Shown here in pieces: positions 1 to 5,180 of a DNA stretch of 5,406 nucleotides. Position 1 is the first letter of the stretch; each line of letters starts with the position of its first letter. Made by a program: the position numbers and the translations under genes. The stretch is from assembly GCA_016875755.1 (NCBI GenBank), contig VGOX01000186.1, forward strand, positions 1 through 5,406, written 5' to 3'. The notes beneath the pieces are model-generated. The model saw only the letters and a list, made by a program, of their open reading frames with translations, made no database searches and had not been told where the DNA came from. The stretch comes from Chloroflexota bacterium (GTDB lineage Bacteria > Chloroflexota > Anaerolineae > Anaerolineales > Villigracilaceae).

Positions 1-60
1 CAACTTTACCTGCTTTTTCGTGCCGATCAATATGCTTTTGTGAAACTGTCAGGTCGCTAG
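1..60 (+). CDS. C-terminal end of an unidentified protein (partial, enters from left edge)
   Basis: Frame 1 is open from the first base to a TAG stop at 58-60 and reads QLYLLFRADQYAFVKLSGR. The composition (alternating hydrophobic and charged residues) looks like a genuine beta-rich protein tail rather than noise. The next gene's maximal reading frame opens only 17 bases later on the same strand, which would suit an operon. Nothing here identifies a family. There is a faint resemblance to the tail of the next protein (LY-x2-Y/F...LS in both), so the two could be related, but 19 residues are too few to be sure. It could also be a chance open stretch. Confidence 0.4.
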   Translation, partial: QLYLLFRADQYAFVKLSGR

Positions 61-77
61 TTTCCTTTTGACTTTTT

Positions 78-572
78 TTGACCGTTCCACCTGGCTTCTT
101 TTTCCAAATACGGCTTAGTTCAACTAGGACAGATGCGGCGGCACCTTCTCCATTTCTTTTCACTTTCTCCATTCCCGCCGCATCAATCCTTAATTCGTTG
201 GGCAGCCTCTTCCTGCCGGTGATGGCTAGCTTGTGTTTGTTTGCTGCCTTGTTCATCTTTGTCATTGCGCCGCGTTCGTATCAATCTTCGGTGGATATGT
301 ACAAGGGGATGGGCGCCTCGTTCGAAGAGCAGCCGCTTGGGCAAATTCAAGTCATCGAAGCACGGGCAGATACATACGAGTCTGGAATGGGCTTGAACCG
401 GCGCGGGCATCAATCATCTCATCGGGTGTCTTATGTATTGCAAATGGACAGCATCACATTTAATGTCACCGACACCCTCATGAACACTATTGAGAAGAAA
501 CGCCTGTATCGTGTGTACTGTGTCAACAATAGCGGCTACTGGCAGCTGCTCAGCATGGAAACATTGGAATAG
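78..572 (+). CDS. Small single-pass membrane protein of unknown function
   Basis: The maximal frame from a TTG at 78 gives 164 residues, ending with TAG at 570-572. A hydrophobic segment at about residues 44-63 (LFLPVMASLCLFAALFIFVI) should be a membrane anchor. It is followed by a soluble domain of about 100 residues with predicted beta character, ending in LYRVYCVNNSGYWQLLS. That ending resembles the YRVYY...LLSIE tails I remember from small uncharacterised Chloroflexota membrane proteins. The start is doubtful: no Shine-Dalgarno precedes TTG 78. In-frame alternatives are TTG 198, GTG 219 and ATG 222 (116 residues), none with a clear ribosome site. Starts at 198 or later leave the anchor at the very N-terminus, with the C-terminal domain probably outside. 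ATG 222 overlaps the stop of a 29-codon frame-1 micro-ORF (133-222) as TGATG, so translational coupling is possible. No catalytic motif is visible and no function is assigned. It is the last gene before the 573-867 intergenic region. Confidence 0.6.
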   Translation: MTVPPGFFFQIRLSSTRTDAAAPSPFLFTFSIPAASILNSLGSLFLPVMASLCLFAALFIFVIAPRSYQSSVDMYKGMGASFEEQPLGQIQVIEARADTYESGMGLNRRGHQSSHRVSYVLQMDSITFNVTDTLMNTIEKKRLYRVYCVNNSGYWQLLSMETLE

Positions 573-576
573 TTTT

Positions 577-589
577 CACAGAATCTGTG
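577..589. repeat. Short palindrome CACAGA-A-TCTGTG
   Basis: The arms 577-582 and 584-589 are perfect reverse complements around a single A. The spacing is too tight for a good RNA hairpin (at best 5 bp with a 3-nt loop), so a dimeric DNA-binding protein site is the more natural reading. It lies five bases after the stop of the membrane protein gene and directly overlaps the proposed extended -10 element at 588-596, where an operator would block transcription. At this size it could be chance. Confidence 0.3.
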
Positions 590-596
590 GTAAACT
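588..596 (+). promoter_or_regulatory. Possible extended -10 promoter (TGG-TAAACT)
   Basis: TGG followed by TAAACT matches an extended -10 element (TGn plus a TATAAT-like hexamer, four of six bases). No good -35 lies 16-18 bases upstream; TTGGAA at 564-569 is 21 bases away. If used, transcription would begin near 602-604, just at the base of the hairpin at 601-622, producing either a short RNA ending at the terminator near 686 or a leader for the helicase gene. This is a sequence-pattern call only. Confidence 0.25.
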
Positions 597-600
597 CACG

Positions 601-622
601 TTCGCTCTCAACGGAGAGCGAA
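601..622 (+). repeat. Perfect 9-bp hairpin with AACG loop
   Basis: The arms 601-609 and 614-622 are exact reverse complements with a 4-nt loop, extendable by a G-U pair (600/623). It is followed only by a short TTT (623-625), so it would be a poor terminator by itself. It lies 28 bases after the stop of the membrane protein gene, and could protect the 3' end of that mRNA or form the 5' stem of a small RNA. Confidence 0.7.
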
Positions 623-686
623 TTTCTGGGAAATTGTTTTGATCACTCTGAAAGACAAGCCCGAAGCCAACTTTCGGGCTTTTTTG
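602..686 (+). ncRNA. Candidate small RNA or attenuated leader (hairpin plus terminator)
   Basis: A unit of about 85 nt lies between a possible extended -10 (588-596) and an intrinsic terminator (657-685). Its 5' end is a perfect 9-bp hairpin: arms TTCGCTCTC (601-609) and GAGAGCGAA (614-622) around an AACG tetraloop. About 35 nt of unstructured, AU-rich linker follows, then the terminator stem. An 8-bp competing pairing (647-654 with 671-678, two G-U pairs) overlaps the terminator's 3' arm, so a terminator/antiterminator switch is conceivable. There is no match to an RNA family I can name. Alternatively, both hairpins simply end the upstream gene's transcript, with the 601-622 hairpin a weak first terminator. 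The position 180 nt before the helicase start would fit either reading. Confidence 0.3.
657..685 (+). terminator. Intrinsic terminator (9-bp stem, T-tract)
   Basis: AAGCCCGAA (657-665) pairs perfectly with TTCGGGCTT (673-681) across a 7-nt loop, and a T run (680-685) follows directly. This is the textbook Rho-independent form on the plus strand. On the minus strand no T run follows the stem, so it is unidirectional. It would end transcripts of the membrane protein gene (stop at 572), or of a short RNA starting near 602, and would insulate or attenuate the downstream helicase gene. Confidence 0.85.
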
Positions 687-694
687 TTGGGCGG

Positions 695-714
695 GTTTGC
701 TTGCAAAAGCAAAC
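695..714 (+). repeat. Hairpin with GNRA (GCAA) tetraloop
   Basis: GTTTGCTT (695-702) and AAGCAAAC (707-714) form a perfect 8-bp stem closed by GCAA (703-706), a stable GNRA tetraloop that can dock into RNA receptors. It begins nine bases after the terminator T-tract and is followed by only TTTG, so it is not an obvious terminator. If transcription reads through or starts between 686 and 694, it would be part of the helicase mRNA leader. Function unknown. Confidence 0.55.
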
Positions 715-766
715 TTTGTAGACAGGAACGCAGTTAAACGGAGTCATCGAAACATCCCGCATTAGC

Positions 767-855
767 ATGTCATTGCGAGCCGCGTTCGTTGCGGCGAAGC
801 AATCCCTCTGGAACGAGGAGGTTGCTTCAGTCGCTTCGCTCCTTCGCAACGACAT
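767..855. repeat. Dispersed-type imperfect inverted repeat (GTCATTGCGAG / GAAGCAA family)
   Basis: The outer arms ATGTCATTGCGA (767-778) and TCGCAACGACAT (844-855) match at 11 of 12 positions. Inner arms GAAGCAAT (796-803) and GTTGCTTC (821-828) pair, with one G-U. The left flank contains its own 5-bp hairpin, GCCGC (779-783) with GCGGC (791-795), so the whole can fold as a branched, cloverleaf-like structure. The core strings GTCATTGCGAG, GCGAAGCAA and TTGCTTC...CGCAA are those of a repeat I remember as highly copied in intergenic regions of Chloroflexota and other bacteria. No protein-coding content, so it would be a non-autonomous, MITE-like element. It lies in the leader of the helicase gene and stops two bases before its ribosome binding site. 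Confidence 0.75.
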
Positions 856-857
856 AA

Positions 858-862
858 AAGGA
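858..862 (+). promoter_or_regulatory. Ribosome binding site of the helicase gene (AAGGA)
   Basis: AAGGA sits five bases before the ATG at 868 and fixes that start. It immediately follows the inverted repeat 767-855, so the folded repeat would end almost against the Shine-Dalgarno sequence. No convincing -35/-10 pair is visible between 686 and 857, so the gene's promoter is unassigned. Confidence 0.75.
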
Positions 863-867
863 TAAAG

Positions 868-2541
868 ATGACAACCGATTTTTCTTCCCTCAACCTGCGT
901 GATGAGATCATGCAGGCTATCACTGAACTCGGCTATGCCGAGCCGACCCCCATTCAATCGGGCATGATCCCCCTCATGCTCACCGGTGTGGATGTGGTTG
1001 GTCAAGCCCAAACCGGTACAGGCAAAACCGCTGCCTTCGCCCTCCCTATTCTCCACAACTATCAAAAACAAAAGAATCCGCAGGCATTGGTGCTTGCCCC
1101 CACCCGCGAGCTTGCCTTGCAAGTTGCTGATTCCATGAGCGAATATGGCAAGCATCTCAACGTACGCGTGCTGGCAGTTTATGGCGGTCAGCCGTATGGT
1201 CCGCAGATCAATAACCTCAAACGCGGCGTGGATATCGTCGTCGGTACACCTGGTCGTTTGAACGACCTGCTCGAGCGCGGCGTGCTCGCCTTGGGCGATG
1301 TCAAAACTGTTGTGCTCGATGAAGCCGATGAAATGCTCAACATGGGCTTCATCGAAGAAGTCGAAAAGATTCTGGCGACAACTCCGCCCGAGCGGCAGAC
1401 TGCCCTCTTCAGCGCGACCATGCCCCCGCGCATTCGCACCCTCGCCAACCGCTTCATGCGTGACCCGCAATCTGTTACCGTTAAACGGAGCGCACTCAAC
1501 GCTGCGGCAATCGAGCAGAGGTATTACTTCGTCCATGAGAGTCACAAGACCAATGCGCTGACTCGTCTCTTCGAAATCGAACCCATCCACAGCGCGTTGA
1601 TCTTTGCCCGCACCCGCGCCGAAACCAGTTCCCTGGCAAACGAACTCGTCGTGCGCGGCATCCCCGCTGAAGCCATTCATGGTAACTTGGACCAGAACGC
1701 CCGCGAACGGGTGCTGGGACGTTTCCGCGCCAATCAGTTGAAGGTGCTTGTCGCCACCGATGTGGCAGCCCGCGGTTTGGATATTGACGATATCTCGCAT
1801 GTCTTCAACTATCACCTGCCTGATGACGCCGAAGTGTATGTCCATCGCATTGGGCGCACAGGGCGCGCTGGCAAGACTGGTATCGCCATTACCTTGCTTT
1901 CACCCAAAGAAAAACGCCGCCTGCGTGAGGTGGAAGCCCTCACCAAGCAGACCGTCAAAGAAATGAAACTGCCCACCACGGAAGATATTACCAGTCACCG
2001 TGAGACACAGTTGGTCGAAAAGCTCAAAGTCTGGCTCGGGCGTGGACGTTACAAGCGCGAGTTGGAGATCGTGCAGGAATTGATCGATGGCGGGCATGAT
2101 GTGATGAATATCGCCGCCGCCGCCATCAAGATCTCCCGCGCCGATGAAAAACAGCGTCCTATTGCTGAAATTGCCGAAGTGAAGTTCGAGAAACGCGAAC
2201 GCGATTTCTCCTCACGCAGCGGCGCGAAGCGGGAACCGATCGGGCGTAAGGAAGAGTCGGGGCGGGCTGGCAAGCAGCGGGTAAAGGGACGCGATTCTCA
2301 CGAGCAGGGCATGGTGCGGTTGAAGGTTAATAAAGGTAAGGAGCATGGCATCCGCCCGAATGACATTGTGGGGCAGATCGCCTTCCATGCCAAGATCACA
2401 GGCTCGGTGATCGGCAAGATCCGCATCGAGGAGAAAGTCTCGTTCGTGGATGTACCTTCCGAGTTTGTGGAGCAGGTGCTGAAGCACAGCGGTAATTACA
2501 AAATCGGCAAAGATAAATTCAGTGTTGTGAAACCAGCATAA
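868..2541 (+). CDS. deaD: DEAD-box ATP-dependent RNA helicase, DeaD/CsdA type
   Basis: The 557-residue product unwinds RNA duplexes using ATP in the cytoplasm. Family members act in ribosome assembly, mRNA turnover and cold adaptation. All helicase motifs are present in order: Q motif (F5, PTPIQ ending at Q30), Walker A AQTGTGKT (47-54), PTRELA (78-83), GG (106-107), TPGR (127-130), DEAD (151-154), SAT (182-184), LIFARTR (244-250), ATDVAARGLD (296-305) and HRIGRTGRAG (326-335). The DeaD-type extension follows (about 345-430), then a Lys/Arg-rich linker (430-480) and a DbpA-like RNA-binding domain (about 481-555, MVRLKVNKGKEHGIRPNDIVG onward). The length is near that of CshA/DeaD relatives and shorter than E. 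coli DeaD. The ATG is supported by AAGGA five bases upstream. It is flanked by terminators at 657-685 and 2547-2575, so it appears monocistronic. The leader holds the repeat 767-855. DeaD versus CshA naming cannot be settled here. Confidence 0.95.
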   Translation: MTTDFSSLNLRDEIMQAITELGYAEPTPIQSGMIPLMLTGVDVVGQAQTGTGKTAAFALPILHNYQKQKNPQALVLAPTRELALQVADSMSEYGKHLNVRVLAVYGGQPYGPQINNLKRGVDIVVGTPGRLNDLLERGVLALGDVKTVVLDEADEMLNMGFIEEVEKILATTPPERQTALFSATMPPRIRTLANRFMRDPQSVTVKRSALNAAAIEQRYYFVHESHKTNALTRLFEIEPIHSALIFARTRAETSSLANELVVRGIPAEAIHGNLDQNARERVLGRFRANQLKVLVATDVAARGLDIDDISHVFNYHLPDDAEVYVHRIGRTGRAGKTGIAITLLSPKEKRRLREVEALTKQTVKEMKLPTTEDITSHRETQLVEKLKVWLGRGRYKRELEIVQELIDGGHDVMNIAAAAIKISRADEKQRPIAEIAEVKFEKRERDFSSRSGAKREPIGRKEESGRAGKQRVKGRDSHEQGMVRLKVNKGKEHGIRPNDIVGQIAFHAKITGSVIGKIRIEEKVSFVDVPSEFVEQVLKHSGNYKIGKDKFSVVKPA

Positions 2542-2546
2542 AAAGG

Positions 2547-2575
2547 ACAGACCTCCCAAACGGGAGGTCTGTTTT
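2547..2575. terminator. Intrinsic terminator shared by convergent genes
   Basis: ACAGACCTCCC (2547-2557) and GGGAGGTCTGT (2562-2572) form a perfect 11-bp stem with an AAAC loop. On the plus strand TTTT-C-TT follows (2572-2578) and ends the helicase transcript five bases after its stop. On the minus strand the stem is followed by CC and five T's (complement of 2541-2546 and flank), so it can also end the protease transcript, whose stop at 2600 is 27 bases away. Bidirectional use is an inference from this symmetry. Confidence 0.9.
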
Positions 2576-2599
2576 CTTGAGATTTGGAACGTAACGGAA

Positions 2600-5167
2600 T
2601 TACGGACGGTCGATCACGAACATGGGGGAAGACCAGGTTTCCCAGTGGGCTGGGTTGCTGGCGTCGCCGTTCGCTTTCAAGACCGAGATCTTGGCGTAGT
2701 ACGTGCCATCGGGCACCATGTTGACCTTGTTACCGTTCACGGTGTAACCATCGAACGGGAAGGCGAAGAAGCCGGTGCTGGTGCTATTGCGCGGCATGTA
2801 TTCCTCGTTGTAGGCGCGATGCCAGTTCCTGCCGTTCTGCGCGAAGATTTCCACGCGGAAGAGGCGGGATTGGTGATCAAGGTGGACGAGGAGGAACGGA
2901 ATGTCGAAGCCTTGCATGGTGAAGACATCCCCTGCGCCGGCGAAGCCGAAGTTGACACCGTCAGGCGACCAGCCAAGGACTGGGAAGCCAAAGCCGCCAG
3001 AGGTGAGAACCTGTTTGGACTGGTAGTCACCGATGAAACCGGCAAACGGAACGCGGTAGACCTGTCCGCCGCCTTGCGGGGTGAAGACGATATATCCACC
3101 GTATTGTCCGCCGACCGGGGCTGTAGCCGGGGTGATGGTGGCGCTCACTGAAGCGGAGCCGCCCGCCGGAACGGTGACACTCGCTGCGCTGAAGGCGACA
3201 CTGGCGTTGGACAGGTTGAACCCTACGGTGAAGGTATTCGCGCCGGTGGAGATGGCATTGACGAAGGACAGGTCATACGTCACATCGGATACGCCGTTAT
3301 TCTCGATGGTCAGAGTCTGGAAGTACGGACCCGCTTCGCCCTCGCCCGTAGCGATCTTGGCGGGCGAGACAGTTGTGGTGCTCAGAATCGCATCGTCAAT
3401 ATCGAGCATGCCAGCGCCTTGGCGGTGGACGTTATCAAGGAAGCCGAGTCCGGGGCTGCCCCACCAATTCTTCGGATCCGCACTGTTTTGCAGGATGCCG
3501 CGCACTGCCTGTGCGGGGGTATTGGGACGAGCCTGCAGAAGCAGGGCTGCCGCACCAGCCACATGCGGAGAAGCCATGGAGGTTCCGCTGATGGTGGCAT
3601 AGCCGCCGTTTTCAAGCGGGTAGGTGGAGAGGATCAAACCACCGGGTGCGCCGATATCAGGCTTGAGAGCCAGGTCGGGGGAGAGCCCATAGGAACTGAA
3701 GGAAGAGATCAGTCCGCCGGTGGGGTTGATGAAGGTGCCGAAATTTTCGGTCCAGGTCATATCCACAGCACCAGAGGCGAGGCGGTTGTTGATCAGTGCG
3801 CCTTCGGTATCTGAAATTGCCACAACAGGGATCGTAATGGCGGGGGTGCCAGCGACAGTCGGTGAGAAGCGGCCTGCAGAGTTGTTGTACAACACTACGG
3901 CGGCGGCTCCAGCCTGCTGGGCATTGTAGGCTTTTTGATAGAAAGAACAAGTGCCGCGGCGGATGAGAACAACCATGCCGGTCAAACTATCGGGGGCAAT
4001 CGGATTACAGGCATCATTGGCTGTGGTGGTTGTTCCGGTGCGTGCCATGGGATATGTTCCGCTGGTGGGCGGAAGCGGAGCACCCGTGGCAGGTGCGTAA
4101 CCAATGGAGGCGTTATCCGGGGAAATGGTAAAGGTGTTGAGCGCAACGTGGGTATTGTCAAATGAAGCCACGCCGATGACCTTGTCACCAAGCCCGGGGG
4201 CGCCGGCAGCGTAAAGTCCGTTTGCGCCGCTGTTACCAATGGAGGCAACTACGACCATACCCTTGTTCACGAGGCGGGAGGCAACCTGTGCAGTGGGGTA
4301 TTGGGGCCATTGGAAGGAGGAACCGATGGACATGTTGAGCACATCCATATCATCCGCGAGTGCGCGTTCCATGGCTGCGATCATGATGTCGGAGGTGGTG
4401 GAGCCTTCGCAACCGAAGACTCGATATGCGCCGAAGGTCACTTCTGGTGCAACACCAACAACCATGCCGTTCGCGCCGACGATGCCAGCCACATGCGAAC
4501 CATGGCCGTTGCAGTCATCAGGGAGGTTGTCAGGGATTGCAATGGGATTATAGGAGGCGGAACTTGGGTCAGCATTGAATGCATCGCCGACAAAGTCATA
4601 GCCATACGCCACACGACAGCCGGGTCCAAAACAACCGCCAAGATCGGGATGGTCATAATCGATACCCGTATCCATCACGGCGACCTTGATGCCTGCACCA
4701 GTATAGCCAAGCTCGCTCTGTGCTGTATCTGCACCGGTCATGGCGAGGGCAGTGGCCATTTCAGGGTTGGCTGCCGCAGAGGTTTCAGGAATGTGGATCG
4801 TCTCAACTGGATAAATGGCTTTCACGCCAGGGATGCGCGACAACGTGCCGAGTTGGGATGCATTCACCTGAATGGACAAACCATTCCAAAGCGTATTAAA
4901 CGCAAATCGCTCTGTATAAACCAGACCGGCTTTTTTTGCATTGCTGCGGATTGCTTTTTGTTCATTATTGATGGTGGCTTTGTTCGTGCCATCTGCTGAT
5001 GGGGCACTTGAAAGTTCAACAAACCATAATGAAGGTGTTTCGTTGGTCATCTCGCCGGTTTCGGCGGTGGGGGCAGGGGTTTCAGGGAAAAGTGGCCCCC
5101 CGTCATCTGCAAAGGCGGATCCGAAACTGGTGAAGGTCAATGCCATCACCAGCAGGATGGAAAGCAT
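2600..5167 (-). CDS. Secreted subtilisin-like serine protease (S8, Vpr/C5a-peptidase-like, PA domain)
   Basis: With the ATG at 5167 the product has 855 residues. It is an exported endopeptidase, probably degrading extracellular protein. A hydrophobic signal sequence ends at AFA (18-20). An inhibitor-I9-type propeptide spans about 47-127. The S8 domain has Asp166 (VMDTGID), His222 (GHGSHVAG, Ser in place of the usual Thr), oxyanion Asn312 (SIGNSG) and Ser530 (SGTSMASPHVAG). A protease-associated domain is inserted at about 375-475 (RRGTCSFYQKA, AQQAGAAAVVLYNN). A Fn3-like domain (about 595-715) and a C-terminal beta domain (716-855, DGTYYAKISVL) follow. Cys pairs 179/184, 219/253 and 387/407 suggest disulfides. 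There is no LPxTG or C-terminal membrane anchor, so it is probably released. The frame stays open to 5398, but that stretch overlaps a transposase in another frame. The signal lacks a basic n-region from this ATG, whereas RKSFK is encoded just upstream, suggesting 5' loss to the insertion sequence. TTG 5221 is a less likely start. Confidence 0.92.
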   Translation of the reverse strand: MLSILLVMALTFTSFGSAFADDGGPLFPETPAPTAETGEMTNETPSLWFVELSSAPSADGTNKATINNEQKAIRSNAKKAGLVYTERFAFNTLWNGLSIQVNASQLGTLSRIPGVKAIYPVETIHIPETSAAANPEMATALAMTGADTAQSELGYTGAGIKVAVMDTGIDYDHPDLGGCFGPGCRVAYGYDFVGDAFNADPSSASYNPIAIPDNLPDDCNGHGSHVAGIVGANGMVVGVAPEVTFGAYRVFGCEGSTTSDIMIAAMERALADDMDVLNMSIGSSFQWPQYPTAQVASRLVNKGMVVVASIGNSGANGLYAAGAPGLGDKVIGVASFDNTHVALNTFTISPDNASIGYAPATGAPLPPTSGTYPMARTGTTTTANDACNPIAPDSLTGMVVLIRRGTCSFYQKAYNAQQAGAAAVVLYNNSAGRFSPTVAGTPAITIPVVAISDTEGALINNRLASGAVDMTWTENFGTFINPTGGLISSFSSYGLSPDLALKPDIGAPGGLILSTYPLENGGYATISGTSMASPHVAGAAALLLQARPNTPAQAVRGILQNSADPKNWWGSPGLGFLDNVHRQGAGMLDIDDAILSTTTVSPAKIATGEGEAGPYFQTLTIENNGVSDVTYDLSFVNAISTGANTFTVGFNLSNASVAFSAASVTVPAGGSASVSATITPATAPVGGQYGGYIVFTPQGGGQVYRVPFAGFIGDYQSKQVLTSGGFGFPVLGWSPDGVNFGFAGAGDVFTMQGFDIPFLLVHLDHQSRLFRVEIFAQNGRNWHRAYNEEYMPRNSTSTGFFAFPFDGYTVNGNKVNMVPDGTYYAKISVLKANGDASNPAHWETWSSPMFVIDRP

Positions 5168-5174
5168 TTTGAAA

Positions 5175-5180
5175 CTCTTT
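5175..5180 (-). promoter_or_regulatory. Likely ribosome binding site of the protease gene (AAAGAG)
   Basis: On the minus strand AAAGAG lies seven bases before the ATG at 5167-5165, a moderate Shine-Dalgarno match, and is the reason to prefer this start. It sits at, or just outside, the presumed insertion-sequence end. These same bases would encode part of RKSFK if the original start was further upstream, so the site may serve only because the native start was lost. Confidence 0.5.

Noticed and set aside
68..83. Two TTGAC strings as a -35 box
   Set aside because: No acceptable -10 hexamer lies 16-18 bases downstream of either copy, and the run is simply T-rich.
767..855. A tRNA or CRISPR repeat, because of the cloverleaf-like fold
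   Set aside because: There is no acceptor stem with CCA, no T-loop consensus GTTCRANNC in place, and no regularly spaced array. The arms match a dispersed inverted-repeat element instead.
643..1845. 400-codon open frame on the minus strand
   Set aside because: It lies antisense to the helicase gene and the intergenic repeat, its translation shows no recognisable motif, and the plus-strand frame holds every DEAD-box motif. It is a codon-usage shadow.
4301..4999. 232-codon plus-strand frame opposite the protease gene (and others at 2645-3151, 3081-3602, 3419-3814)
   Set aside because: All are antisense to a protease frame with an intact catalytic triad, and the translations look like complement shadows without domain motifs.
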